64,000 nucleotides of DNA from JANRKB01 sp033763695 (GCA_033763695.1 JANRKB010000023.1:62001-126000); one strand, 5' to 3'. Positions 1-8,966 are shown, numbered from the stretch's first letter. Notes: generated by a model from the sequence alone, not told the origin. Program-made: numbers and translations.

Positions 1-65
1 GCCCCGCACGTCTTATTCGTTCGCTTCATCCGCCCCTCACGCCCAGCAGAGGATCACCTCAACGC

Positions 66-1400
66 ATGATGTTCCTGATCGAGACATTCCGCCTGGGCCT
101 GACCAACCTGCGACTGCACCTGTTGCGCTCGGTGCTCACGGCGCTGGGCATCATTTTGGGCGTCGCGGCCGTGATCACGATGGTGTCCATCGGCGAGGGC
201 AGCAAGCAGCAGGCGCTGCTGCAGATCGAGGCGCTGGGTGCAAAGAACATCATCCTGCGCTCCCAGAAGCCGCCCACCGAGACCGCACAAAAGAGCGGCC
301 AGAGCAACAACTCATGGATCAGCCGCTTCGGCATCACGCGCGAAGATCTCAAGGTCATCACGGCCAACTTCCCCGACGCCGAGGCGATCGTGCCGCTCAA
401 GGCCGTCGGCTCCAAGGTGCTGCGCGAGAACCTCGCCAAGTCCTCGCAGGCGTTCGGCACGACGCCCGACCTGATCCGCGTCGCGAATCTGCGTGTCGCG
501 CGCGGGCGATACCTCACGCAGCGTGACCTCGACGATCAGGCCGCCGTCTGTGTCGTCGGCCATGAGATCGCTCGCCAGATGTTCCCGCTCGATGATCCGC
601 TCGGCCAGACGCTGCGCGTCGACCAGGGCACATTCGAAGTGATCGGCGTGCTCGAGCCTGTGGGCCTCGCGGGCGGCGCGGGTGCGGCACTTGTTGGCCG
701 TGACCTCAACCTCGACGTTCACATGCCCATCACGACCGCCAAGGCGATCTTCAACGATCTGCAGGTGCGTTTCGAAAGCGGCAGCAGTCAGGCCAGCCAG
801 GTCGAGATCTCCGAGATATATCTCGCGTCGCCCAATCGTGATCGCGTGCTCAACGACGCCGCACGACTGTCGCGGTTGATCGAGGCCCGCCACGAGAGCA
901 AGGCCGATGTGTCGATGAACGTGCCTTATGAGCTCCTTGAGAGCGCGAAGAAGAGTGCGCTGACCGGCAAGGTCGTTTCGGGCGCTGTCGCTGGAATCTC
1001 TCTGCTGGTTGGCGGCATCGGCATCATGAACATCATGCTCGCCACCGTGACCGAGCGCACGCGCGAGATCGGCATCCGCCGCGCCGTCGGTGCGACGCGT
1101 CGACACATCCGCTGGCAGTTCATCGTCGAGACCAGTGTGTTGAGCATGACCGGCGGCCTGATCGGCGTGGCGATGGGCCCGCTTATTTCACTCTTCCTTG
1201 AATGGGCCGTACCGCGATTGCCGCAGCTTCCGCTGGTGGGCGAGATGTTCCCGCAGAACGCGACGCTCCCGACTGCGGTGACGCTGTGGTCGATCGTCGT
1301 CGCGTTCGGCGTCGCCACGCTGATCGGGCTGGTCTTTGGGATCTACCCGGCGAGCAAGGCCGCCAAACAAGACCCCATCGTGGCGCTGCGCCACGACTGA
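66..1400 (+). CDS. MacB/FtsX-type ABC transporter permease
   Basis: Inner-membrane permease of the MacB/FtsX family, which works with an ABC ATPase on export or mechanotransmission at the outer membrane side; no ATPase is visible in the window, so it may lie upstream. The 444-residue protein has one membrane helix near residues 18-42, a MacB-type periplasmic domain at about 45-285, and three C-terminal helices (about 295-325, 350-385, 405-435). The cytoplasmic turn after helix 2 holds the family signature TERTREIGIRRAVGATRR, and the C-terminus has YPASKAAKQDPIVALR, as in MacB. Two adjacent ATG codons (66 and 69) are possible starts. A small hairpin (GAGG ATCA CCTC) lies just upstream. Substrate is unknown. 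Confidence 0.9.
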   Translation: MMFLIETFRLGLTNLRLHLLRSVLTALGIILGVAAVITMVSIGEGSKQQALLQIEALGAKNIILRSQKPPTETAQKSGQSNNSWISRFGITREDLKVITANFPDAEAIVPLKAVGSKVLRENLAKSSQAFGTTPDLIRVANLRVARGRYLTQRDLDDQAAVCVVGHEIARQMFPLDDPLGQTLRVDQGTFEVIGVLEPVGLAGGAGAALVGRDLNLDVHMPITTAKAIFNDLQVRFESGSSQASQVEISEIYLASPNRDRVLNDAARLSRLIEARHESKADVSMNVPYELLESAKKSALTGKVVSGAVAGISLLVGGIGIMNIMLATVTERTREIGIRRAVGATRRHIRWQFIVETSVLSMTGGLIGVAMGPLISLFLEWAVPRLPQLPLVGEMFPQNATLPTAVTLWSIVVAFGVATLIGLVFGIYPASKAAKQDPIVALRHD

Positions 1401-1555
1401 TTTCGCGTCGGTTTCGGAATGGCGCTAGGGTCCAGTCGCCGAGACGGCCGCACGATCCAAGTCGGTGCTGCGACGGTCATCTGCGTCTGGGAGCTCGGCG
1501 CAATCAGCATCGAAGTCCCAGAGCGGACTTCGATGGCACGCGCGCGTTTGAGGAC

Positions 1556-2506
1556 TCACTTCGTCGCGGGCGACTCAGCACGCTTGTCGGTGGGCTTGTC
1601 GGCCGCGGGCACGCCGCCGATGATCTTGAGCGTGGTGGACGCGCCCTTGCCATCGCCATCGAGTTGGCGGTGGATGTACTCGGGGGCGGTGATCACGAGC
1701 GTGCCGCGCCACAGCGTGAGCGACGCGCCGTTGCCGCCGTTGTCACGCCACTGTTCGGGCTCGACGGTCTCGGTGATGATCTTGACAAGATCCTGCGCCC
1801 GTTCGTCGAGGCTCTTGCCGGTGTCATTGGCACCCGTGCCGCCGGTGTTGCCGCCCTGGAACGGCGACTGGCCGCTGCCGCTGTTTCCGCCGCTGGTCTG
1901 GGTGATATCGAGCGTTGGCGCGTTGTTGAAGTCGCGGATCTCGATGAGCAGATCGCGCACGTCGTATGTCTCGGTGCGCTTGAAGGCGTTGAGGCGTTCC
2001 TTGGGACCGATCTGGATCTGGGCCTCTTCGGTGAGTTGCCACGCGTTTGCGCCGGCGGTGCCGCCCGCGTCGGTGGCGGCCTTGTCGAGGATGCGTTCCA
2101 GCAGCGTGATCGCGGGCAGATTGTCGGCCTTCAGTGTGATCGGCGTGTCCTTGTTCAGGCCGGTGGGGTTCTTGTCGTCCACCCATACGACGTCGAGCGT
2201 CAGCCCGGTCGCCGCGGTGTAGAACGCCAGCGCATCGGCGAGCGTGTTCTCCTTCAGATCAACGCTCACACTCTTCCACATCCGCGTGTAGAGATCGCGC
2301 TTGACGCGGGCCGCGTCTTTCGCGGTGCTCGCAGTCGCGCTCGCGGCAGGCTTGGGCGGTTGGGCCGTGGCCTCGCGATGCCACGTGCTGACGCCGATCG
2401 CGGTGCTCACGCCCGCGATGATCGCGACGTATGCGCCGCGCTGACGCGCAGTCTCGTTCCCTTCGCCACAACAGCCCGAACACAGTGACAGTCGCCACTT
2501 GAACAT
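1556..2506 (-). CDS. Exported protein with STN/secretin-like domain
   Basis: Protein of 316 residues, convergent with the permease. A hydrophobic stretch near residues 26-42 suggests an uncleaved signal anchor or signal peptide. Residues about 78-150 have the planctomycete pattern of a secretin/TonB short N-terminal (STN-like) domain: a strand, then LADALAFYTAATGLTLDV, then LNKDTPITLKADNLPAITLLERIL. A YDVRDLL motif near 187 is also typical of these proteins. After it comes a Gly/Asn/Ser-rich linker and a C-terminal domain. The family is common in planctomycetes but its role is not established; a full secretin pore domain is absent. The start is supported by a GAGGTGAT Shine-Dalgarno sequence 2 bases upstream of ATG. 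Function beyond the domain call is unknown. Confidence 0.72.
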   Translation of the reverse strand: MFKWRLSLCSGCCGEGNETARQRGAYVAIIAGVSTAIGVSTWHREATAQPPKPAASATASTAKDAARVKRDLYTRMWKSVSVDLKENTLADALAFYTAATGLTLDVVWVDDKNPTGLNKDTPITLKADNLPAITLLERILDKAATDAGGTAGANAWQLTEEAQIQIGPKERLNAFKRTETYDVRDLLIEIRDFNNAPTLDITQTSGGNSGSGQSPFQGGNTGGTGANDTGKSLDERAQDLVKIITETVEPEQWRDNGGNGASLTLWRGTLVITAPEYIHRQLDGDGKGASTTLKIIGGVPAADKPTDKRAESPATK

Positions 2507-2954
2507 GGATCACCTCAGGTGCGGTCAGGTTCGTCCCGCGCTTGCATCGGTCTTCTCGGGATCGTCCCGACGGATTGTCGTCCGTTGGCGGCGTCCACAC
2601 AAGCCTGATCCTTCGCCATCCGGACCTTGTTTGGTCCATTCCCTTTGACGCGGCACATGCCCCATGGGTTCCCGCACCGCGTCCCCGCCGCGCAAAACGA
2701 TTGAAAATCGAACCGCGCGGGCGGCGAGGTTGAAAACTCGCGGCGGCCTTCCAGCGCAGCCTTCGGACTTGGGTGTCGTCTGAAAAACGCCGATGGAGCG
2801 ATTCCCCGCGCCTGGGCGTGCCCGATTCGGGTGATGTCCTGGTCTTCCGGCCCGCCAGTTGCGGGGGCTTGGCACCGACGGCTGGATGCCGTCGGAAACG
2901 CCCGCTCGACCGGGTGTTGCCCATCGTGGCTGGTTTTGCAGAAAGGACTCGAGA
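2507..2954 (+). other. Leader/intergenic region with a perfect hairpin
   Basis: About 450 bases between two divergent genes, with no convincing ORF. It contains two short direct repeats beginning TTGAAAA (near 2701 and 2730). At 2875-2895 it has a perfect 8-bp hairpin (CCGACGGC, loop TGGAT). It probably includes the promoter and 5' leader of the low-complexity protein gene at 2955. I do not recognise a riboswitch class. Confidence 0.4.
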
Positions 2955-4094
2955 ATGAGCACGTCCGCCCAGAACTTCTTCCCCGGTTTCGTCAATCAGT
3001 TCGGTTGGCAGTTCGGCTGGCCTGTGGCACCGACCAACTTCTTCTCCGGTTCCACGCCGAGCGTGTTCCCGCAGTTCTTCGGCGCGTCGTGGGGTCAGCC
3101 CTTCGGCGGTTTCGGCGGCCAGCCCTTCAATCAGTTCTTTAGCCCGTTTGCGACGCCGTTCTTTAGCCAGCCGTTCAATCAGTTCGGCGGCCAGAACTAC
3201 GGCCAAAACTGGGGCCAGAACTGGAGCCAGTATCCCACGTCGTACCAGGGTCAGTACGCTCCCCAGAACTATGGCCAGAACTATGGCCAGACCTACGCCC
3301 AGAACTACGGCCAGACCGGTGGCAACTATGGTGTTCCCTTCTTCGCGGCGAACAACAACGGCCACGTGAGTGACGCCGTGGGCAACTTCTTCGGCCCCAC
3401 CGGCGGCGTGCCCACCGCCAATGGCCAGTACACGAACGGCCAGTACACCAACGGCCAGTACACCAATGGCCAGTACACCAATGGCCAGTACACGAACCAG
3501 TACGGCACGCCGGTGAACTACGCCGGGTTCAACACGCCGTTCGTCGGCCAGAACGGCTTCGGCGGCTTTGGCTGGACCGGCGGCAACACCTGCCCGGGCA
3601 ACGCCTTCACCAACACGTTCAACCCGGCGGCGTTCTTCGGCGGCTTCAACACGCCGTTTGGCACGCCGTTCGGCACGCAGCCCTTCGCTGTGCCGTTCAA
3701 CAACTTCAACGGCTTCAACTCCGGTTTCAGCTGGGGCACGCAGCCCTTCAACGCCTACGGCATCGCCGCTCCGTACTTCGGCGCGTTTACCGGCACCACG
3801 CCCTTTGGCTTCACCAATCCGTACGCCTTCGTTCCCACCTGGAACACCATTGGCCAGCCCTACGGCCAGTTCTTTGGCGGCGCTCTGCCCTACGGCCAGT
3901 TTCCCATTGGCCAGATTCCCTTCGTCGGAACTCCGGTCCCTGCGGGCACGCAGGGCGTCGCGGGGATTCCGGGGATTCCGGGGGTGAACGCGGTTCCGGG
4001 GGTGAACGGCGTGCAGGGTGGCCCGACGATCAATGGTCAGACCATCGATCAGACCAAGGCCCGCAACATCGGCATCACCCGCGAAGTCGCCTGA
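2955..4094 (+). CDS. Asn/Gln/Gly/Phe/Tyr-rich low-complexity (prion-like) protein
   Basis: Protein of 379 residues with almost no charged residues over most of its length. I recognise no folded domain. The start ATG at 2955 has an AAAGGA Shine-Dalgarno sequence. Residues 1-75 are rich in PF, FG and GG turns; about 76-125 carry NYGQ, NWGQ and QTYAQ repeats; 156-180 are five perfect NGQYT units; 181-315 alternate FNTPFG, FGG and PFG blocks. About 325-360 is a GIPGIPGVNAVPGVNG stretch resembling a collagen- or elastin-like tract, and only the last 20 residues look like ordinary sequence (ending TKARNIGITREVA). There is no signal peptide or membrane helix. The composition matches aromatic, Asn/Gln-rich domains that form amyloid or phase-separated assemblies, and also resembles FG-repeat proteins. 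Function is unknown; a structural or cell-surface role and an intracellular scaffold are both possible. Confidence 0.75.
   Translation: MSTSAQNFFPGFVNQFGWQFGWPVAPTNFFSGSTPSVFPQFFGASWGQPFGGFGGQPFNQFFSPFATPFFSQPFNQFGGQNYGQNWGQNWSQYPTSYQGQYAPQNYGQNYGQTYAQNYGQTGGNYGVPFFAANNNGHVSDAVGNFFGPTGGVPTANGQYTNGQYTNGQYTNGQYTNGQYTNQYGTPVNYAGFNTPFVGQNGFGGFGWTGGNTCPGNAFTNTFNPAAFFGGFNTPFGTPFGTQPFAVPFNNFNGFNSGFSWGTQPFNAYGIAAPYFGAFTGTTPFGFTNPYAFVPTWNTIGQPYGQFFGGALPYGQFPIGQIPFVGTPVPAGTQGVAGIPGIPGVNAVPGVNGVQGGPTINGQTIDQTKARNIGITREVA
3420..3494 (+). repeat. Five tandem 15-bp units encoding NGQYT
   Basis: Five consecutive copies of AAYGGCCAGTACACS in frame inside the low-complexity gene. The units differ only at third codon positions, which fits recent slippage expansion of a coding repeat. 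Confidence 0.95.
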
Positions 4095-4130
4095 GCGACA
4101 ACCGGCCTGACAACGCAACCTGAAACCGAG

Positions 4131-4159
4131 CGCCCGCGGGGAACCGCGGGCGTTTGCTT
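4131..4159 (+). terminator. Rho-independent terminator of the low-complexity gene
   Basis: A perfect 9-bp GC stem (CGCCCGCGG / CCGCGGGCG) with a GGAA tetraloop, followed by TTTGCTT, starts 37 bases after the stop codon at 4094. Confidence 0.85.
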
Positions 4160-4268
4160 GCGCATGAGAGTGGCGAGGACGACAGGCCGTGGCCGTGGGG
4201 CGGAATGACTGCTTGCGTCGGTCAGCGCATCGAGGGGCTGGTGTGTCTGTCGTGGGGTGGTCTGGGCT

Positions 4269-4274
4269 TATGAT
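4269..4274 (+). promoter_or_regulatory. -10 hexamer upstream of the S41 protease gene
   Basis: TATGAT lies 56 bases before the chosen ATG. A start near 4281 would give a leader of about 50 nt carrying the AAAGGA ribosome site. No clear -35 box is visible. Confidence 0.45.
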
Positions 4275-4330
4275 GGCTCCCGATGGACCGCGCCGGTGAC
4301 ATGAATCGCCGGCGACCGAAAGGAAATGGA

Positions 4331-6064
4331 ATGAACGCGTCGACCGTCTTCCGTGCGTCGCTGATCTCGATTCTTGGTGTCGCTGTCGTGGGCAGCACCA
4401 TCGCCCTTGTCCGCCGCGGCGATGAGTACGCGTTCTTTGATCCGCTCGTTGACGTCAAGACGCTTATCTCCAAGCGCTACGTCGAGAATCTGCCCGCGGA
4501 AAAGGTCGAGTCACTGCAGGCCGCCGCCATCTCCGGCATGGTGGATGCGCTCGGGGATCCTTACACGATTTACGTGCCCGCGAAGGAGACGCGTGAGTTC
4601 AACAAGGATCTGCTCGGCGAGTACGTCGGCATCGGCGCGTCGGTGATGGTCCGCGACGGCGTGCTCACGATCGAGTCGCCGCTGGAGGACTCGCCCGCCT
4701 ATCGCGCCGGGCTGATGCCCGAAGATCGCGTGCTCGAGATCGACGGCAAGTCGACGCAGGGCAAGAGCGTGGACGAGTGCATCTCGCTGCTCGTGGGCGA
4801 GCCCAAGACGACGGTGAAGCTGCTGATCGATCGCAAGGGCGAGAAGCTGACGGTCGAACTGGTGCGCGAGAAGATCAAGACGCGCAGCGTCAAGGGATTC
4901 CATCGCGACGACGCGGACGCCACGACGTGGCAGTACATGATCGATCCGGCACGGAGCATCGCGTACATCCGTCTCAGCCAGTTCACGCCGCAGTGCGCTG
5001 CGGAGATCGCGGCTGCGCTCAAGTCGGTGAACGCTGAGTCGGGCGGCGTGAAGGGCCTCATTCTCGACCTGCGATTCAATCCCGGCGGCCTGCTCGATGA
5101 AGCGTGCGAGATCGCGGACATGTTCCTCAAGGAGGGCGTGATTGTCTCCACCAAGGGACGGGCCCACAAGGAAGTGATCACGCGAGCCACCGGGCCGGGC
5201 ACGCTGCCCGAGTTCCCGATGGTGGTGCTCGTGAATGGTCAGAGCGCATCGGCGAGCGAAGTGCTCTCGGGCGCACTGGTTGAGAACAACCGCGCCAAGG
5301 TCATCGGTACGCGCAGCTTCGGCAAGGGCAGCGTGCAGTCGGTGCATCCGATCGAGGGCGGCGCGGCGGGCGAACTGAAGATCACCGAGCAGGGCTACTA
5401 CCTGCCCTCGGGCCGCAGCATCACGCGCAAGGATGAGAGCAGCGAGTGGGGCGTGGATCCCAGCGACGGCTTCTTCGTGCCGATGACCGATCAGGAATCG
5501 GCGGACATGATCCGCGCACGCCGCGAAGAAGAGATCATCAAGGTCGGCAAGAGCCATCCTTCGCTGAGCAACTGGTCTGATCCGGACTGGATCGTCTCGC
5601 AGCTCAAGGATCCGCAGCTCGGTGCGGCGGTGAAGGCGCTGCAGAAGAAGATCGACGGCGGAGAATGGGTGCCCACCGGCCAGCCCAACCAGGCTGGCAA
5701 GGCGATCGCCGCGGCGGAACTGAGCAAGACACGCGATCTGGCACGCCGCCTTTCGCGCACCATGCTCAACGTGCAGAAGCGGATTGATGCGCTCGAGAAG
5801 GCGTCGGGCGACGAGACCAAGCCCGCGGACCTGTGGCCCGACGGCATCGAGATCGCGGGCGGACGCGTGAAGATCTACGACAAGGAAGGCAAGCTCGTCC
5901 GCGAGCTGGAGATCACCGGCCCAAGCCTCGAGGAATGGCTCGTCGACGCCGACGTGAAGGCGCTGGGCGAAGCTCCCGCCGCACCTGAGAAGAAGAGCAC
6001 TGCCAGCAAGGACGCCGAGAAGAAGGACGGCGAGCCCGCCAAGACGCCGGAGCCCAGCAAGTGA
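4331..6064 (+). CDS. S41 family C-terminal processing peptidase (CtpA/Prc type)
   Basis: Membrane-anchored periplasmic serine protease of the carboxyl-terminal processing family. The chosen ATG at 4331 follows an AAAGGA site; in-frame ATGs at 4283 and 4301 would add a charged tail and are less likely. Residues about 8-27 form the signal anchor, a PDZ domain covers about 95-185, and the S41 core about 200-365. The catalytic dyad is visible: Ser307 in GQSASASE and Lys332 in SFGKGS, at the family spacing of 25 residues. The substrate-side motif LDLRFNPGG is intact. A C-terminal extension of about 200 residues, partly helical and ending in a Lys/Ala/Pro tail, follows the protease core. The natural substrate cannot be told from context. 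Confidence 0.93.
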   Translation: MNASTVFRASLISILGVAVVGSTIALVRRGDEYAFFDPLVDVKTLISKRYVENLPAEKVESLQAAAISGMVDALGDPYTIYVPAKETREFNKDLLGEYVGIGASVMVRDGVLTIESPLEDSPAYRAGLMPEDRVLEIDGKSTQGKSVDECISLLVGEPKTTVKLLIDRKGEKLTVELVREKIKTRSVKGFHRDDADATTWQYMIDPARSIAYIRLSQFTPQCAAEIAAALKSVNAESGGVKGLILDLRFNPGGLLDEACEIADMFLKEGVIVSTKGRAHKEVITRATGPGTLPEFPMVVLVNGQSASASEVLSGALVENNRAKVIGTRSFGKGSVQSVHPIEGGAAGELKITEQGYYLPSGRSITRKDESSEWGVDPSDGFFVPMTDQESADMIRARREEEIIKVGKSHPSLSNWSDPDWIVSQLKDPQLGAAVKALQKKIDGGEWVPTGQPNQAGKAIAAAELSKTRDLARRLSRTMLNVQKRIDALEKASGDETKPADLWPDGIEIAGGRVKIYDKEGKLVRELEITGPSLEEWLVDADVKALGEAPAAPEKKSTASKDAEKKDGEPAKTPEPSK

Positions 6065-6143
6065 CGTCGGGTCGCGGCACGCTTGCAACGAGCTTGACGC
6101 GAGAGCGGCGGCGACACCTCAGTGTCGGAGCGTGGGGTCGCAC

Positions 6144-7196
6144 ATGCTGATCCTCGGCATCGAGACGTCCTGCGACGAGACGGCCGCGGCGATTGTTGAG
6201 GACGGCCTGCGCGTGCGGTCGAGCGTCGTCGCGAGCCAGCACGAGATTCACGCCGAGTATGCGGGCGTTGTTCCAGAACTCGCGAGCCGTGCTCACTCGG
6301 AGCGCATCCTCCCTGTGGTGCGACGCGCGATCGATGACGCGGGCGTCACCTACGCCGATCTTGGTGCGATCGCCGTGGGGCATCGGCCGGGGTTGATCGG
6401 TGCGCTGCTCGTGGGTGTTTCGGCGGCCAAGTCGCTCGCGTGGTCGCTCGGCGTGCCGCTCGTCGGCGTCGATCATGTGCATGCACACCTCTACGCGGGT
6501 GCGATGAATCGCCCCGAGCCGGTGCGGTTCCCGGCGATTGGGCTTGTCGTTAGCGGCGGGCACACGTCGCTCTATGTGCTTGACGATTGGCTGAACGTGC
6601 GCCGCTTGGGTGCGACGATCGACGACGCGATGGGTGAGGCCTTTGACAAGGCTGCGACGATCCTCGGCCTGCCGCATCCGGGTGGGCCGAATCTGGATCG
6701 GCTGGCGCGTTCGGCGGGCGCGAATGACCGCGCGGTCGATCTGCCCGTCAGCCGGCTCGGGACTGATTCGCTCGACTTCTCGTTCTCGGGGCTCAAGACC
6801 GCGCTGCTGTATGCGACGCGCGGCGTGCCGCAGGGCCGCGAAGACACGCCCAAGCCGCCGCCCCTGACCGACGAACGCAAGCGCGATCTGGCGGCGTCGT
6901 TTCAGCGTGCCGCCGTGGGCGCGGTGTTGATGAAGCTGGATCGCGCGACGGAGCATTTGGCCCAGCGCGGCGTGCGCGTCTTCACGCTGCTCACCGGCGG
7001 CGGGGTGACGGCCAACTCGCGACTGCGCGGCGAAGTCGAGGCGTGGACGAAGAAGCGAGGGCTGTCACTCTCGCTTCCACCGATGGAGTATTGCGTGGAT
7101 AACGCGGCGATGATCGCCGGGCTGGCGCATGAGTTGCACGCCGCGGGCCGCGTCAGCGGGCTTGATCTGCGGGCCGTGCCGACCACAGGTCTGTGA
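6144..7196 (+). CDS. tsaD: tRNA N6-adenosine threonylcarbamoyltransferase
   Basis: TsaD transfers the threonylcarbamoyl group from TC-AMP to A37 of ANN-decoding tRNAs, acting with TsaB and TsaE. The 350-residue protein begins MLILGIETSCDETAAAI, the usual ASKHA-fold N-terminus. It carries the metal-binding HVHAH motif (His111 and His115), VSGGHTSLY, the FSFSGLKTA motif and LTGGGVTANSRLR near the nucleotide site. Length is normal. ATG 6144 is preferred to an upstream in-frame GTG at 6132 because it gives the family N-terminus. It lies 80 bases after the S41 gene and 9 bases before the release-factor-like gene, so these three may be cotranscribed. Confidence 0.97.
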   Translation: MLILGIETSCDETAAAIVEDGLRVRSSVVASQHEIHAEYAGVVPELASRAHSERILPVVRRAIDDAGVTYADLGAIAVGHRPGLIGALLVGVSAAKSLAWSLGVPLVGVDHVHAHLYAGAMNRPEPVRFPAIGLVVSGGHTSLYVLDDWLNVRRLGATIDDAMGEAFDKAATILGLPHPGGPNLDRLARSAGANDRAVDLPVSRLGTDSLDFSFSGLKTALLYATRGVPQGREDTPKPPPLTDERKRDLAASFQRAAVGAVLMKLDRATEHLAQRGVRVFTLLTGGGVTANSRLRGEVEAWTKKRGLSLSLPPMEYCVDNAAMIAGLAHELHAAGRVSGLDLRAVPTTGL

Positions 7197-7205
7197 GCGT
7201 GCCGC

Positions 7206-7736
7206 GTGACGTCACCTGTCTTTGTCAACCCGCCGCACCCCGCAACGCTCGATGTTGAGCAGTTGCTTGCCTCGTGCAGCGCGACAAAGGGGCGCTCCAC
7301 CGGCCCCGGCGGGCAGCATCGCAACAAGGTCGAGACCAAAGTCACGGTGCTGCATGAGCCGACGGGCGTCTCAGCGCAGGCTGGTGAACGGCGCAGCGCG
7401 ACGGAGAATCACAAGGTCGCAATCTTCCGCCTGCGGCTTGCGCTCGCGACGCACGTCCGCTGCGGCGTGCCGATCGGCGAGATTCGCAGCGAACTCTGGA
7501 AGCGCCGCTGCACCGCCGACGGCCGGATCGTGTGCAATCCCACGCACACCGACTTTCCCGCCCTGCTCGCCGAGGCGCTCGATGTCATCGCGGCCGCATC
7601 GCTGGATGTGCCCAAGGCCGCGCTGCGTCTGTGCTGCACGACCAGTCAGTTGATCAAACTGGTGAAGGAACACCCGCACGCGGTGGAAGTGCTGAATCGC
7701 GCGCGATATGCCGCGGGCATGAGCCCGCTGCACTAG
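7206..7736 (+). CDS. Peptide chain release factor-like (GGQ domain) protein
   Basis: A 176-residue protein with one RF-1 type peptidyl-hydrolase domain and no stop-codon recognition domains. The catalytic GGQ is at residues 35-37 in TGPGGQHRNKVETKV, followed by the usual basic strand (SATENHKVAIFRLRLALA). By analogy with ArfB/YaeJ and other single-domain homologues it may release peptides from stalled ribosomes. However, its C-terminus (about residues 100-176) is not the short basic tail that ArfB inserts in the mRNA channel, so this subgroup may act differently. It starts at GTG 7206, 9 bases after tsaD. Confidence 0.85.
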   Translation: MTSPVFVNPPHPATLDVEQLLASCSATKGRSTGPGGQHRNKVETKVTVLHEPTGVSAQAGERRSATENHKVAIFRLRLALATHVRCGVPIGEIRSELWKRRCTADGRIVCNPTHTDFPALLAEALDVIAAASLDVPKAALRLCCTTSQLIKLVKEHPHAVEVLNRARYAAGMSPLH

Positions 7737-7757
7737 ATGCGCCGGCAAAGACGAGCG

Positions 7758-8150
7758 TCAGAGCGTGCTCGGCTGGCGGAAGGGGATGGCGTTGCCCGCG
7801 GCATCGACCGACACCATGGTGAGCGTCGCGCTCGTGACGGGGACCACCGAGCCATCGGTGTAGCGCTCTGCTTCGACGTCGATCGCGATGGTGACAGACT
7901 TGGTGCCCTCGCGCGTGGTGTGGGCGTAGAAGTTCACCACGTCACCCAGGTGGACGGGCGCTTTGAACTCGACGCGATCGATGGCGGCGGTGACCCACTT
8001 GTGGTTGCCGTGGCGTCGGGCTTGCACGAAGCCCGCCTGGTCGATGTAGGAGAGGATGACGCCGCCGAAGATCGTGCCGTAGTGGTTGGTGTCACGCGGC
8101 ATGGTGACGACGCGAAGGGCGAGGGTTCGGACGGCAGGGTCGTTGCTCAT
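7758..8150 (-). CDS. Acyl-CoA thioesterase (hotdog fold, YciA-like)
   Basis: A 130-residue single hotdog-domain protein that should hydrolyse acyl-CoA thioesters in the cytoplasm. It has the family pattern TMPRDTNHYGTIFGGVILSYIDQAG (shown by MPRDTN, then FGG and the catalytic Asp) and the strand AAIDRVEFKAPVHLGDVV. The reading frame stays open far upstream, but the ATG at 8150 gives the normal length and N-terminus. A bidirectional AT-rich -10-like sequence (CTATAACAG, near 8193) lies between it and the divergent DinB-like gene. Chain-length specificity cannot be read from sequence. Confidence 0.9.
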   Translation of the reverse strand: MSNDPAVRTLALRVVTMPRDTNHYGTIFGGVILSYIDQAGFVQARRHGNHKWVTAAIDRVEFKAPVHLGDVVNFYAHTTREGTKSVTIAIDVEAERYTDGSVVPVTSATLTMVSVDAAGNAIPFRQPSTL

Positions 8151-8264
8151 GGACGATTCCGGGGGAGCGGCGAACCGGCTCGGGCCGACCGCGCTATAAC
8201 AGAGCGTATCGCCCTCGATCGTCCGCATCGCCGCACGCGAAATCGATCTTTCTCGGAGCACTTC

Positions 8265-8966
8265 ATGTCCACGGCCACCGATCGTCCCGCGCGTCAGCCC
8301 TACTACCTCAGCGGCGCGGATCGCGATGCGCTGATGCAGCTTTCGAATCACGAGCTGATCCTGCGGTATCGCCGCGGTCTGGAGAACATCGATCGACGCG
8401 TCTTCCTGCTCAGCGAGGGCCAGCTTGACCACGCGTTCCTGCCCGACGCGGGCGTTGGGAACTGGCCAGCCCGCGTGCTGCTGGGACACCTCGCCGACGC
8501 TGAACTTGCGTTTGTGCATCGGATGCGTCGCGCGATCGCCGAGGACGGCCCGGTCGTCGCTGTATGGGACGAGAACGCCTTCATCGACGCGAACATCTAC
8601 GGCTGCGCTCCGGCCGACCAGCCGATGGGCGATGATGACGTGCGTCCGTTCGGCCCGATCGGTGCGTACATCGCCGTGCTGCACACGCTTCGCCAGTGGA
8701 CGAGCCTGTGGTTGTCAGGGCTGACCGAGCAGCAGATGCAGCGCGTCGTCATGCACCCGATCAACGGTCCCACGAGCGTGAAATCGATGCTCGTGTATGC
8801 CGTGTGGCATGTTGAGCATCACTGCCGCTTCCTCGCCAAGAAGCTCGACAAGCTGATTGGTCCGATGAGCGATGAAGAGCTTGCCGCGGCACTGGCGCCG
8901 GCGAGCGGTTCGGGCGGGGGATGCTGCGGCGGATCGGGCGGCGGCGGCTGCGGCTGCAAGAAGTGA
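8265..8966 (+). CDS. DinB/YfiT-like four-helix protein with Cys-rich tail
   Basis: A 233-residue DinB superfamily protein (metal-dependent four-helix bundle, often a thiol transferase or of unknown role). The His residues expected to bind metal are seen in LLGHLADAE (near residue 75) and in VWHVEHHCRF (near 185). TATAAC at about 8195 is the likely -10 element, leaving a leader of about 60 nt. Unusual is the C-terminal tail of about 20 residues made only of Gly, Ser and Cys plus a final KK (GGGCCGGSGGGGCGCKK), with five cysteines that could bind metal. The function is not known; the metal-binding family call is reasonably firm. Confidence 0.8.
   Translation: MSTATDRPARQPYYLSGADRDALMQLSNHELILRYRRGLENIDRRVFLLSEGQLDHAFLPDAGVGNWPARVLLGHLADAELAFVHRMRRAIAEDGPVVAVWDENAFIDANIYGCAPADQPMGDDDVRPFGPIGAYIAVLHTLRQWTSLWLSGLTEQQMQRVVMHPINGPTSVKSMLVYAVWHVEHHCRFLAKKLDKLIGPMSDEELAAALAPASGSGGGCCGGSGGGGCGCKK

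Noticed and set aside
3420..3494. CRISPR-like tandem repeats
   Set aside because: Repeats are 15 bases, contiguous without spacers, and in frame with a coding sequence.
2259..4118. Long antisense open frame (619 codons) over two genes
   Set aside because: It runs through the opposite strand of the low-complexity gene and the STN-like gene; translation is Arg/Gly/Val repeats typical of a high-GC shadow frame, and both sense genes have ribosome sites.
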